This document shows, in pieces, positions 52,287 through 61,370 of a DNA stretch of 64,000 nt. Source of the DNA: Flavobacterium sp. YJ01. GTDB taxonomy: Bacteria; Bacteroidota; Bacteroidia; Flavobacteriales; Flavobacteriaceae. The notes under the pieces are model-generated. The model had not been told where the DNA came from and searched no databases. It was given only the letters and a program-made list of their open reading frames with translations. Location: assembly GCF_029320955.1 (NCBI RefSeq), contig NZ_CP119757.1:1302001-1366000 (forward strand), written 5' to 3'. Position 1 is the stretch's first letter. The number at the start of each line of letters is the position of its first letter. A program made the translations under genes and the position numbers.

Positions 52287-53900
52287 ATGAAAATTACAGC
52301 AGAAGCATTACGACAAAAAATTGGACAATTCTTTTTTCCAGCAGTATTTATTAACGATACAGAAGAAAATATTCAGGAAATGGAACGCCTTATTAAAGAC
52401 TATAATATTGGCGGACTGACCTTTTTTCATAGTCGTGCAAGCGCTGCAACCAATTACGAAAGCAAGAAAAAAATAGTTTTTAATGACGATAGTTATGAGA
52501 AAATTAAAGCTTTAGTTACTCGTTATCAAAAAGCTGCTTCTACTCCACTTTTAATCAGTATTGATGCCGAATGGGGATTGGCAATGCGAATCGAAAAAAC
52601 ACCGCAATATCCGTATGCAATCACGCTTGGCGCTTTACCAGAAAACAAATCAAATTTAGTTTACGAAGTTGGAAAACAAATTGGTTTAGATTTAAAAGCA
52701 GCAGGAATTCAATATAATTTATCGCCTTTGGCAGATATTAACAATAATCCAAACAATCCCGTAATTGGCTATCGCTCTTTTGGTGAAAACAAAGAAAAAG
52801 TAGCCGATTTTGCTGTAGAATATTTAAAAGGAATGTCAGAAGTTGGCGTTTTAGGATGTCTGAAGCATTTTCCTGGACACGGCAATACAAATGTTGATTC
52901 GCATTTAGGATTGCCGGTTTTAAAGGAAACTTTAGAAGAATTGATGGAAAACGAATTATATCCGTTCATTAAAGGAATCGAAAATAATGTCGATTCTATT
53001 ATGATTGGACATTTGGCCGTTCCAAGCTTAAATGATGGAAAAGATACATCGGCAACGTTATCAAAAGCCGTTATTCAAGATCTTTTGCGTGATAAATTAG
53101 GTTATGATGGTTTAGTAATTTCTGATGCTCTAAACATGCATAGCGTTTCTAAATTGTACGAAACCAAAGGTCAATTAGAATGGGAAGCTTTTAATGCTGG
53201 AAATGATGTTTTATGTTTTGCCGAAAATGTTCCTGAAGGAATTGAAGCGATTTATAAAAATGCTTCGCCAGACCGTATTTTCGAAAGTTATAATCGAATT
53301 ATGAAAGCTAAAGAAAAAGCTGGAATTCTTTCTGGAAACACTGCTGCTTCTGGAGAATTAAATTTCGAAAAAACATCAAAATTAAATTTGGAAATTGCAC
53401 AAAATGCGATTACTACGATTATTGACAATTCTAGTTCAGAGTTAGCATTTGAAGCTCAGAAAAACAACAAATTAGCCAAACTAAGTTTATATAAAAACAC
53501 TGAAAATACATTTTTCAAAACTTTAAATTCAAAACTGTCTTCTCCAGAATTTGCTTTTGAAAATTTAGAAGTTTCGGATATTTCTTCAATTAAAAATGAA
53601 TTAGAAATTTTCGACACGATTTTGATTTCATTATTTGTTCCAAAGGCAAAACCGCTGAACAATTTTGAAATTGACAACGAAGTTTTAGATTTACTTTCTG
53701 ATTTGCTTCAAACCAAAAAATGCATTATTTACGTTTTCGGAAATCCGTATTCTTTACCGTTAATTCCGAATCTAAAAAAGGCATCAGGATTAATTGAGGC
53801 GTATCAGGATTTCGAAGAATTTCAAAAAACAGCAGGAATTCAATTTTTAGAAAAAATTTCTTCAAACGGTATTCTTCCAGTTAATATTGAAATTCAATAA
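52287..53900 (+). CDS. nagZ: Cytoplasmic GH3 beta-N-acetylhexosaminidase (NagZ-like)
   Basis: 537 residues from the ATG at 52287 (the frame opens at 52263 inside the GNAT gene). No signal peptide, so cytoplasmic, unlike the lipoprotein fusion at 42408. The NagZ motif GCLKHFPGHGNTNVDSHLGL is near 190 and the nucleophile Asp sits in LVISDALNMHSVS near 280; the C-terminal 180 residues form a GH3 C-terminal-type domain that short NagZ proteins lack. It should remove GlcNAc from the muropeptides brought in by AmpG. Last gene of the locus. Confidence 0.88.
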   Translation: MKITAEALRQKIGQFFFPAVFINDTEENIQEMERLIKDYNIGGLTFFHSRASAATNYESKKKIVFNDDSYEKIKALVTRYQKAASTPLLISIDAEWGLAMRIEKTPQYPYAITLGALPENKSNLVYEVGKQIGLDLKAAGIQYNLSPLADINNNPNNPVIGYRSFGENKEKVADFAVEYLKGMSEVGVLGCLKHFPGHGNTNVDSHLGLPVLKETLEELMENELYPFIKGIENNVDSIMIGHLAVPSLNDGKDTSATLSKAVIQDLLRDKLGYDGLVISDALNMHSVSKLYETKGQLEWEAFNAGNDVLCFAENVPEGIEAIYKNASPDRIFESYNRIMKAKEKAGILSGNTAASGELNFEKTSKLNLEIAQNAITTIIDNSSSELAFEAQKNNKLAKLSLYKNTENTFFKTLNSKLSSPEFAFENLEVSDISSIKNELEIFDTILISLFVPKAKPLNNFEIDNEVLDLLSDLLQTKKCIIYVFGNPYSLPLIPNLKKASGLIEAYQDFEEFQKTAGIQFLEKISSNGILPVNIEIQ

Positions 53901-53958
53901 GTTAAAACTTAATATAGTCAAAATTTATTAACTTATAAATATTAATAATCACATCTTA

Positions 53959-53990
53959 TTGTAAGTACCTGGACTTATACCCTACTTTTG
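53959..53990 (+). promoter_or_regulatory. Promoter of the peroxiredoxin gene
   Basis: TTG (53959-53961), 21-base spacer, TACTTTTG (53983-53990), matching TTG-N17-23-TAnnTTTG, 35 bp before the ATG at 54026. The same spacing occurs at the Lrp promoter. Confidence 0.55.
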
Positions 53991-54025
53991 CACCAGAAAT
54001 AAATATTTAACGTAAAACGAAAATT

Positions 54026-54664
54026 ATGTCTTTAGTAGGAAAAAAATTCCCAAGTATTGCAGTAGATGCTATCTCAGAAATGGGTGACAATTTAAAAATC
54101 AACATTTTTGAAGAAGCAGTAAACAACAATAAAAAAGTACTTTTATTTTGGTACCCAAAAGATTTTACTTTTGTATGTCCAACTGAATTACACGCCTTTC
54201 AAGCTGCATTACCAGAATTTGAGCAAAGAAATACTATCGTAATTGGTGCTTCTTGTGATACAAACGAAGTTCACTTTGCTTGGTTAAATACTCCAAAAAA
54301 CAATGGTGGAATCGAAGGAGTTACTTACCCAATTTTAGCTGATACAAACCGTAACTTAGCTAACATTTTAGGTATTCTTGATATCGAATCTACAAGCTAC
54401 AGCGAAGATACAGATTCAGTTATCATCGAAGGTTCAAACGTAACTTACAGAGCTACTTACCTAATTGACGAAACTGGAAAAATCTTCCACGAAAGCGTAA
54501 ACGATATGCCATTAGGACGTAACGTAAACGAATACTTAAGAATGGTTGACGCTTATACTCACATCCAAACTAAAGGTGAAGTTTGTCCTGCAAACTGGGA
54601 AGCTGGTAAAGAAGCTATGTCTGCTGACAGAATCAGTACTGCTGAATACTTAAGCGCTAACTAA
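54026..54664 (+). CDS. 2-Cys peroxiredoxin (AhpC/TSA family)
   Basis: 212 residues. Peroxidatic cysteine in FWYPKDFTFVCPTELHAFQ near 50 and resolving cysteine in KGEVCPANWEAGKEAM near 190. This is the typical AhpC/Prx1 type, reducing hydrogen peroxide and organic hydroperoxides. It has a good promoter of its own. A thioredoxin-like gene follows 222 bp later and may reduce it. Confidence 0.94.
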   Translation: MSLVGKKFPSIAVDAISEMGDNLKINIFEEAVNNNKKVLLFWYPKDFTFVCPTELHAFQAALPEFEQRNTIVIGASCDTNEVHFAWLNTPKNNGGIEGVTYPILADTNRNLANILGILDIESTSYSEDTDSVIIEGSNVTYRATYLIDETGKIFHESVNDMPLGRNVNEYLRMVDAYTHIQTKGEVCPANWEAGKEAMSADRISTAEYLSAN

Positions 54665-54865
54665 GCTGCTAAGATACTAAGGTTCTAAGTTGCTAAGTTT
54701 TTTAACTTAACTTTTGAATCTTAAATACAATCTACAATAAAAGTCAAGAGATTCTAAGATTAGACTTAGATCTTAGAATCTCAACGACTTAAAAAAACAT
54801 CAAATAAATCCACACAAAGTTATTCGGTTCGAGAGCAAACTTAGCATCTTAGAACCTTAGCAACT
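54665..54865. repeat. CTAAG-type inverted repeat between peroxiredoxin and thioredoxin genes
   Basis: The left arm (54667-54699: CTAAGATACTAAGGTTCTAAGTTGC...) and the right arm (54840-54869: CTTAGCATCTTAGAACCTTAGC...) are inverted copies with few mismatches. They enclose a smaller one (GATTCTAAGATTAG .. CTTAGAATCTC near 54750-54781). No coding potential. Confidence 0.8.
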
Positions 54866-54886
54866 TAGTGTCTAAAAAATAAAATT

Positions 54887-55195
54887 ATGTTAATCGACTT
54901 AAACGAAGATACGTTAGCAGATTTAGTTGCTAAAAACGAAAAAGTAGTAGTACAATATTCAGCATCATGGTGTGGAAACTGCCGTATTATGAAACCAAAA
55001 TTCAAAAAATTAGCAACAGAAAATGAAGCTATCACTTTTGTTTTGGTTGATGCAGAAAATTCTCCTGAATCAAGAAAATTGGCTAATGTGAGCAACTTGC
55101 CTACTTTCGCTACTTTCGTAAACGGACAATTAGTTGGCGAAACGCAAACTAATAAACAAGAAGTTTTAATCGACCTTGTAAACGCAATTGCTTAA
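54887..55195 (+). CDS. Thioredoxin family protein
   Basis: 102 residues, single thioredoxin domain with the active site QYSASWCGNCRIMKPKFKKL near 28 (CGNC, not the usual CGPC) and the cis-proline in SNLPTFATFVNGQL. A likely reductant for the peroxiredoxin upstream. Cytoplasmic. 17 bp upstream of the small gene at 55213. Confidence 0.92.
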   Translation: MLIDLNEDTLADLVAKNEKVVVQYSASWCGNCRIMKPKFKKLATENEAITFVLVDAENSPESRKLANVSNLPTFATFVNGQLVGETQTNKQEVLIDLVNAIA

Positions 55196-55212
55196 TTCAT
55201 AAACTCCACAAC

Positions 55213-55470
55213 ATGAAATTACCAGTAATAAAGCATTTAACGCAATTCATCGAAGAAAACGATCAGGATTATATCATTGAAACGATTGAAGTTCTAGAAG
55301 CGATGACTGAAATTCCGTCCCTAAAAGATGAAGAATTAGACGTAATCGGAGAATTGATTTCAAATATGTACGGTGCGCTAGAAGTACAGAAACTTGTAGC
55401 TCAAGGGACAGATAAAAAAGAAGCTTTAAATACGTTCATGAAACGTGTTTTAGGTTCTATCGATAAATAA
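55213..55470 (+). CDS. Small conserved protein (DUF6952-like)
   Basis: 85 residues, mostly helical and acidic (KLPVIKHLTQFIEENDQDYI; ELDVIGELISNMYGALEVQK). No cysteine, signal or catalytic motif is seen. I think it belongs to a small family of flavobacterial proteins found beside peroxiredoxin and thioredoxin genes, but I cannot verify the family name. Co-transcribed with the thioredoxin; a terminator follows. Confidence 0.8.
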   Translation: MKLPVIKHLTQFIEENDQDYIIETIEVLEAMTEIPSLKDEELDVIGELISNMYGALEVQKLVAQGTDKKEALNTFMKRVLGSIDK

Positions 55471-55512
55471 ATCGAGCCTCTCTTTCAAAGAAAAATAAAA
55501 AAACATGACAAG

Positions 55513-55546
55513 GAAAGCGTTTCTATTTTAGGGACGCTTTTTTTTA
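55513..55546 (+). terminator. Terminator after the thioredoxin operon
   Basis: Stem AAGCGTTTCT / AGGGACGCTT with an ATTTT loop and two G-U pairs, then T8. Confidence 0.85.
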
Positions 55547-55581
55547 GTTTTCAGTATTCAGTGGCAGTTTTCACGCAATCT

Positions 55582-55688
55582 TTGTCAGGCTGAGCGAAGT
55601 CGAAGTCCGCGTAAAGTTGCTCCTCAATCTAAATTTACAATCTTTTTCGATTTACTTTGTGCGGGCTTCGACTTCGCTCAGCCTGACA
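55582..55688. repeat. CTGAGCGAAGTCGAAG inverted repeat
   Basis: Arms at 55582-55610 (TGTCAGGCTGAGCGAAGTCG..) and 55661-55688 (inverse). This interspersed unit is GC-richer than the gap around it. Single copy in this window, in the 374-bp gap before tpx. Confidence 0.85.
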
Positions 55689-55810
55689 TGTGCAATTAAT
55701 CTAAAATCTAAGATTACTAGATAAATTCGTGAATTCAAGGCCATCCAAAAACCAACCTTAATCTCTCCTTAAACCCATAACAAATACTTTTAGATTCAAA
55801 TATTAATCCT

Positions 55811-55818
55811 TACTTTTG
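55811..55818 (+). promoter_or_regulatory. Candidate -7 box for tpx
   Basis: TACTTTTG (same 8 bases as the peroxiredoxin box), 26 bp before the tpx ATG. No TTG at -33. Confidence 0.4.
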
Positions 55819-55844
55819 AACCTCATTAATTTTAAACAAAAATC

Positions 55845-56342
55845 ATGGCATCTATCACATTAGGAGGAAATCCAGTTCATACATCAGGCGAATTGCCAGC
55901 AGTTGGATCACAATTAGCTGACTTCAAATTAGTTCAAAACGATTTATCAATTGCTTCATTAAGCACTTTCGCTGGTAAAAAATTAGTTTTAAACATTTTC
56001 CCAAGTGTTGATACAGGAACTTGTGCTGCATCAGTTAGAAAATTCAACCAAAGTGCAAGCGGATTAGAAAACACAACCGTTTTATGTATTTCTAGAGATT
56101 TACCTTTCGCTCAAAAACGTTTTTGTGGTGCTGAAGGTTTAGAAAATGTAGTAAACTTATCTGATTTTCAAGAAGGTACTTTTGGTAAAGCAAACGGTTT
56201 AGAAATCGTTGACGGACCATTAAAAGGTTTACACTCAAGAGCAATCATTGTTGTTGATGCTAATGGAAAAATCGTTCATACTGAACAAGTTGTTGAAATT
56301 GCAAACGAACCAAATTACGAAGCAGCTTTAGCGGCACTATAA
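55845..56342 (+). CDS. tpx: Thiol peroxidase Tpx
   Basis: 165 residues. Motifs: [19 protein letters not shown] at the start, [20 protein letters not shown] near 48-67 with the peroxidatic cysteine near 60, and [18 protein letters not shown] near 86-103 with the resolving cysteine near 95. Atypical 2-Cys peroxiredoxin reducing lipid and alkyl hydroperoxides with thioredoxin. Second peroxide-scavenging system within 2.3 kb. dgkA follows 13 bp later. Confidence 0.96.
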   Translation: MASITLGGNPVHTSGELPAVGSQLADFKLVQNDLSIASLSTFAGKKLVLNIFPSVDTGTCAASVRKFNQSASGLENTTVLCISRDLPFAQKRFCGAEGLENVVNLSDFQEGTFGKANGLEIVDGPLKGLHSRAIIVVDANGKIVHTEQVVEIANEPNYEAALAAL

Positions 56343-56355
56343 TATTTTCCTTTAA

Positions 56356-56730
56356 ATGGAGTTTCAAAAAGACAATACTTTTGTTACAGGTCGATTAAAA
56401 AGCGTTACATATGCTTTTAAAGGAGCTGTAAAATTGATAAAAACAGAGCACAGCGTAATGGTTCAATTCTCTTTGGGAATTATCATGACCATTGCTGGGT
56501 TCTATTTTCATATTTCACAAACCGAATGGCTATGTCAAACATTTGCCATCGGTTTGGTTTTAAGCATTGAGGGATTGAATACGGCAGTTGAAAAAATTGC
56601 CGATTTTATCCATCCTGATTACAGCAAACGAATCGGATTTATCAAAGATATTGCTGCCGGAGCGGTATTTTTTGCCGCAATGACTGCAATAGCAATAGGT
56701 TTGATTATTTATATTCCAAAATTTATTTAG
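56356..56730 (+). CDS. dgkA: Diacylglycerol kinase DgkA (small integral membrane type)
   Basis: 124 residues with three membrane helices. The signature GLVLSIEGLNTAVEKIADFI near residues 72-91 (E..N..E..D, ATP/metal site) is typical of the DgkA family. In Gram-negatives it phosphorylates diacylglycerol released in periplasmic glycan or lipid A modification; related proteins phosphorylate undecaprenol. It lies between tpx (13 bp) and ftsK (18 bp), probably in a common transcript. Confidence 0.92.
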   Translation: MEFQKDNTFVTGRLKSVTYAFKGAVKLIKTEHSVMVQFSLGIIMTIAGFYFHISQTEWLCQTFAIGLVLSIEGLNTAVEKIADFIHPDYSKRIGFIKDIAAGAVFFAAMTAIAIGLIIYIPKFI

Positions 56731-56748
56731 GCAAAGGAAAACGCAAGA

Positions 56749-59205
56749 ATGGCAAAAAATAAAAAAGAAACTGTAGATAAAAAAAACGATAAGCAAGAAG
56801 TAAACAAAAGATCTTTTAAGATGTCTAAACAGCAAAAATTTGTTTTAGGATGTCTTCTAGTTCTTTTTTCTGTTGCATTGTTGGTTGCATTTATTTCATT
56901 TTACGTTAACGGACAATGGCAAAATGACCAAAGTATTGTAAATCAACTTGGAGATCGTAGTGAAGTTGTCGAAAACTGGCTTGGAAAATTCGGAGCTTAT
57001 TTATCCGATTTAGTAATCTACAGAGGTTTTGGACTTGCTTCTTTTTTATTCGTTCGTCTATTTTTCCTGACCGGAATGTTTTTGGCATTAGAACTTTCTA
57101 CTCAAAAACTTAAAAACACTTGGTTTTGGGATATTTTCGCCATCATTATAGTTTCTATTTTGTTTGGTTTCTTTGCAACTTCTGCACCAGAATTAGGGGG
57201 AACAATTGGTTATGAATTGAACTTATTCCTACAAGATTATATCGGAAAAACAGGTACTTTATTAACATTGCTTTTCGGTTTAATTGTGTATCTTATTTTC
57301 AAAATCAAATTATCTCCAGAAAAAATCCAGACCTATTTTGATTCTACTAAAAAAGATTTCAAATCAGAATTAAATACTTTAAAACCAACAGCAAATCAGC
57401 CTGAAAGCGCTTATAATTTGGAAGAATTTGCAATTAAAGAAGAAATAGTAGAAAGCGATCCTGATTTGGATGATATTCACTTAAAAACTGTTGATTCTCA
57501 ATTTGAAATTAACAAAGAAGCATTAAAACCAACTATTTCTCATTCATCTGAAATTGAGTTAAATCCAGTTTTAAAGCCAATCACTCCAAAACAAGAACTA
57601 CCATTAGTTTCTCCTGACGAAGCTTTTGTAATTGAAAAAGCGGAAGAAGAAGATATAATTGAAGAAAATTTAGCTTCTCGCCTAGTTGCCGATTTCGGAT
57701 TATTTGATCCAACTTTAGATTTATCAAACTACAAATTCCCAACCATCGATTTATTAAAAGAATATTCGACTGGTGGAATTACTATTAATCAAGAGGAATT
57801 AGAAGAAAATAAAAACAAGATTGTAGATACACTTCGTAACTACAAAATTGAAATTGCACAAATTAAAGCAACCGTTGGACCATCGGTTACTTTGTACGAA
57901 ATTGTTCCAGAAGCAGGAATCAGAATTTCTAAAATTAAGAGTTTAGAAGATGATATCGCATTATCATTATCAGCATTAGGAATTCGTATTATTGCGCCAA
58001 TTCCAGGAAAAGGTACTATCGGTATTGAGGTTCCGAACAAAAACCCAACTATGGTTTCGATGAAAAGCGTTATTGGAGCCGCTAAGTTTCAAGAAGCTGA
58101 AATGGAACTTCCAATTGCTTTAGGAAAAACTATTTCTAACGAAACTTTTGTAGTCGATCTTGCTAAAATGCCTCACTTATTGATGGCTGGAGCAACGGGA
58201 CAAGGAAAGTCTGTTGGATTAAATGCGGTTTTAACTTCGCTTTTATACAAAAAACATCCAGCAGAAGTAAAATTTGTTTTGGTCGATCCGAAAAAAGTAG
58301 AGCTTACACTTTTTAATAAAATTGAAAGACACTATTTAGCCAAACTTCCAGATACAGAAGACGCAATTATTACAGATAATGCAAAAGTTGTCAATACTTT
58401 AAATTCACTTTGTACAGAAATGGATAATCGTTATTCTTTATTAAAAGATGCGATGGTTCGTAATATTAAAGAATACAACGATAAATTTAAAGCAAGAAAA
58501 TTAAATCCTGAAGCTGGCCACCGATTTTTACCTTACATTGTTTTGGTTGTCGATGAGTTCGCCGACTTGATTATGACTGCAGGAAAAGAAGTAGAAGTAC
58601 CTATTGCGCGTCTTGCTCAGTTAGCTCGTGCAATCGGTATTCACCTGATTATTGCAACACAGAGACCTTCTGTAAACGTAATTACAGGTTTAATTAAAGC
58701 CAATTTCCCTGCTAGAATTGCTTTTAGGGTAACTTCAAAAATCGACTCGAGAACGATTTTGGATACGCAAGGTGCCGATCAGCTGATTGGACGTGGAGAT
58801 TTACTATACACAAACGGGAATGATGTCATTCGTGTTCAGTGCGCTTTCATTGATACACCAGAAGTTGAAAAAATTACCGATTTTATTGGTGCACAAAAAG
58901 CGTATGCCACGGCTTATTTGCTTCCGGAGTTTGTTGGAGAAGAAACTGGCATTAATCTTGATATAGATATTTCTGAAAGAGATACTTTATTTAGAGAAGC
59001 GGCAGAGATAATTGTTAATGCACAACAAGGTTCTGCTTCTTTATTGCAACGAAAATTAAAATTAGGATACAACAGAGCAGGTCGATTAATCGATCAACTT
59101 GAGGCAGCAGGTATTGTTGGTCCGTTCGAAGGCAGTAAAGCTAGAAGCGTTAATATTTTAGACTTAAGTGCTCTTGATCAATTTTTTAATAATGAACAAA
59201 ATTAA
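56749..59205 (+). CDS. ftsK: DNA translocase FtsK/SpoIIIE
   Basis: 818 residues, short compared with E. coli FtsK (1329), normal for Bacteroidota. Four membrane helices lie in residues 25-190 and a charged linker follows (about 195-330). The motor has Walker A LLMAGATGQGKSVGLNAV near 478 and Walker B YIVLVVDEFADLIMTAGKEV near 597. The gamma domain (ASLLQRKLKLGYNRAGRLID near 765) binds KOPS-like sequences. It pumps chromosomes at the septum. The lolA-like gene begins 52 bp after its stop. Confidence 0.96.
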   Translation: MAKNKKETVDKKNDKQEVNKRSFKMSKQQKFVLGCLLVLFSVALLVAFISFYVNGQWQNDQSIVNQLGDRSEVVENWLGKFGAYLSDLVIYRGFGLASFLFVRLFFLTGMFLALELSTQKLKNTWFWDIFAIIIVSILFGFFATSAPELGGTIGYELNLFLQDYIGKTGTLLTLLFGLIVYLIFKIKLSPEKIQTYFDSTKKDFKSELNTLKPTANQPESAYNLEEFAIKEEIVESDPDLDDIHLKTVDSQFEINKEALKPTISHSSEIELNPVLKPITPKQELPLVSPDEAFVIEKAEEEDIIEENLASRLVADFGLFDPTLDLSNYKFPTIDLLKEYSTGGITINQEELEENKNKIVDTLRNYKIEIAQIKATVGPSVTLYEIVPEAGIRISKIKSLEDDIALSLSALGIRIIAPIPGKGTIGIEVPNKNPTMVSMKSVIGAAKFQEAEMELPIALGKTISNETFVVDLAKMPHLLMAGATGQGKSVGLNAVLTSLLYKKHPAEVKFVLVDPKKVELTLFNKIERHYLAKLPDTEDAIITDNAKVVNTLNSLCTEMDNRYSLLKDAMVRNIKEYNDKFKARKLNPEAGHRFLPYIVLVVDEFADLIMTAGKEVEVPIARLAQLARAIGIHLIIATQRPSVNVITGLIKANFPARIAFRVTSKIDSRTILDTQGADQLIGRGDLLYTNGNDVIRVQCAFIDTPEVEKITDFIGAQKAYATAYLLPEFVGEETGINLDIDISERDTLFREAAEIIVNAQQGSASLLQRKLKLGYNRAGRLIDQLEAAGIVGPFEGSKARSVNILDLSALDQFFNNEQN

Positions 59206-59257
59206 TCCAATCATGAGAACAAAAATTCAAGAAATCAACAAAAATTCTATCACAAAC

Positions 59258-59905
59258 ATGACTAAAAAGTGTTTTCAAATGGCAGTTATTTTGCTTTTGA
59301 GCTTCACTTCTATTCAGGCTCAAGATAAGAAAGCAAAAGATCTATTGAACGAAGTAACTTCTAAAATAAAAAGCTACGATAATATTGTAATTGATTTTAA
59401 ATATTCTTTGAATAATGCTAAAGAAAACATTAATCAAGACAGTAAAGGGAATGTAACTATGAAAGGAAATCAATATGTATTGAATTTCATGGGGGTTACT
59501 AAAATTTTTGATGGTCAAAAAACATATACAATTGTTCCTGAAGACGAAGAAGTTACAATTTCTAAAGTAAACGAAAAGGATGACAATGCAATTACTCCTT
59601 CAAAAATGCTTACTTTCTTTAATTCTGGCTATAAATACAATATGGACATTGTTCAAAATGTAAAAGGAAGAAAAATTCAATACATCAAATTAGTTCCTAC
59701 AAGCGGAAAAGATCAAAGAAAAGAAATTCTTTTAGGTATTGACAGTCAAACAAAACACATTTATAATTTGATTGAAACAGGGAAAAACGGAACAAAAACA
59801 ACTTTAACCGTTAATTCTTTTAAAACCAATCAGCCATTATCAAAAAATCAATTTACCTTTGTAGCGAGTAAATACCCGAAATACTACATTAATAAATTAG
59901 ATTAA
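59258..59905 (+). CDS. LolA-like outer membrane lipoprotein carrier
   Basis: 215 residues from the ATG at 59258, chosen because it gives a clean signal peptide (MTKKCFQMAVILLLSFTSIQ, cleaved after AQ); earlier in-frame starts exist at 59192 and 59213. The mature part fits the LolA/LolB barrel pattern (TSKIKSYDNIVIDFKYSLNN, KGNVTMKGNQYVLNFMGVTK, LTFFNSGYKYNMDIV). It would carry lipoproteins from the inner to outer membrane. Upstream neighbour ftsK and downstream LptF/G-like permease place it in an envelope-biogenesis cluster. Confidence 0.85.
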   Translation: MTKKCFQMAVILLLSFTSIQAQDKKAKDLLNEVTSKIKSYDNIVIDFKYSLNNAKENINQDSKGNVTMKGNQYVLNFMGVTKIFDGQKTYTIVPEDEEVTISKVNEKDDNAITPSKMLTFFNSGYKYNMDIVQNVKGRKIQYIKLVPTSGKDQRKEILLGIDSQTKHIYNLIETGKNGTKTTLTVNSFKTNQPLSKNQFTFVASKYPKYYINKLD

Positions 59906-59913
59906 TCAGAAGG

Positions 59914-61368
59914 TTGAAAATTCTAGACAAATACTTATTAAAAACATTCTTATTTACATTTGCTACGGTATTTGTAATCCTATTTTTCATATTCATACTT
60001 CAAACAGTATGGCTGTTTATTTCAGAACTTGCAGGTAAAGATTTGGATTTAATTCTAGTGGTTAAATTCTTGCTTTTCTCCATGCCTAGAATTATTCCGC
60101 TGGTTTTACCTTTATCAGTTTTGCTGGCTTCGATTATGACTTTTGGAAATTTGGCCGAAAATTACGAATTCGCTGCCATGAAATCTTCTGGTATTTCGTT
60201 GCAAAGAGCTATGCGTGTATTGATTATTTTTATTTTCGTTTTGAGTATTGTCGCTTTTTGGTTTGCAAATAACGTAATTCCATATGCAGAATATAAATTT
60301 GTAAACTTTAGAAAAAATATTGCACAGGCTAAGCCAGCAATGGCAATTGCCGAAGGTCAGTTTAATGATGTCGGAACTTATAACATTAAGGTAAACAAGA
60401 AATCTGGTGAAAACGGAAATCATCTTACAGGTGTTACCATTCACGAAAAACCCAGCACTATGGGTGAAAACAAGACCGTTATAAAATCTAAAACTGGAGA
60501 ACTTATTAGTAGCGAAAAATCAAGCATTCTTCAATTAGTTTTGAATGACGGTTACTATTATCAAGATGTTACTCCAAAAAAATATGAAGATCGTGCAAAA
60601 TTGCCTTTTATAAAGGGAAAATTCAAGAAGCAAATTATTAATATTGATTTAGCTGAATTAAACAAAGTTGACGATAGCAAAGAAAGCATTGCAGGTACAA
60701 ATGCAATGCTGAATGTTAATGAATTACGCTACACTTTAGATTCATTAAACAAAAACTTAGATAACGAAATTGTTTCTTTTTCTGAAAACATCAATCAGCG
60801 AGTCGGAATTAGAAGAGGTCCACAAAACATAAATAAACAGGTAAAGAAAAAACAACTTCCAAACAATCTAACATCATTGTATTCGAACAAAGATCAAGTA
60901 GATATATTTAAAATGGCTGGAAGCAATATCACAAGTAATATTTATTCAATAGAAACTACTCAAAAGGATTTAAAGGACAAACAAAGAGAAATCAATAAGC
61001 ACTTAAGCGCATTATATGAAAAGTTTGTAATTGCTTTTGCGTGCTTTTTAATGTTTTTTATTGGAGCGCCACTTGGTGCGATTATTAGAAAAGGTGGACT
61101 TGGACTTCCGATTGTATTTGCTGTTTTAATCTTTATTACTTTCCACTTCATTAATACTTTTGGAAAAAGATTATCACAAGAAGGCGGTATGTCTCCATTT
61201 TTGGGTTCATGGATGTCGTCCATTATTTTATCTCCATTAGCGGTTCTCTTAACGTATCGTGCAACAAACGACAACGGGTTAATTAATTTTGATGCAATTA
61301 CAACCCCGATTTCACTACTATTTCAGAAAATTTCCGAGCGGTTTTTTCCGGCTCAAAAGCAACAATAA
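59914..61368 (+). CDS. LptF/LptG-family permease (YjgP/YjgQ)
   Basis: 484 residues starting at a TTG (59914-59916) with AGAAGG just before it. No ATG is available until residue 56, which would delete the first membrane helix. The start LKILDKYLLKTFLFTFATVF matches the family. TM helices lie at residues 10-35, 55-75, 100-120 and three at 360-460; the middle part is the periplasmic jellyroll (with GQFNDVGTYNIKVNKKSGEN). It is an LPS transport permease, part of LptBFGC. Eight bases after lolA-like. It ends two bases before ribB. Confidence 0.88.
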   Translation: MKILDKYLLKTFLFTFATVFVILFFIFILQTVWLFISELAGKDLDLILVVKFLLFSMPRIIPLVLPLSVLLASIMTFGNLAENYEFAAMKSSGISLQRAMRVLIIFIFVLSIVAFWFANNVIPYAEYKFVNFRKNIAQAKPAMAIAEGQFNDVGTYNIKVNKKSGENGNHLTGVTIHEKPSTMGENKTVIKSKTGELISSEKSSILQLVLNDGYYYQDVTPKKYEDRAKLPFIKGKFKKQIINIDLAELNKVDDSKESIAGTNAMLNVNELRYTLDSLNKNLDNEIVSFSENINQRVGIRRGPQNINKQVKKKQLPNNLTSLYSNKDQVDIFKMAGSNITSNIYSIETTQKDLKDKQREINKHLSALYEKFVIAFACFLMFFIGAPLGAIIRKGGLGLPIVFAVLIFITFHFINTFGKRLSQEGGMSPFLGSWMSSIILSPLAVLLTYRATNDNGLINFDAITTPISLLFQKISERFFPAQKQQ

Positions 61369-61370
61369 TT

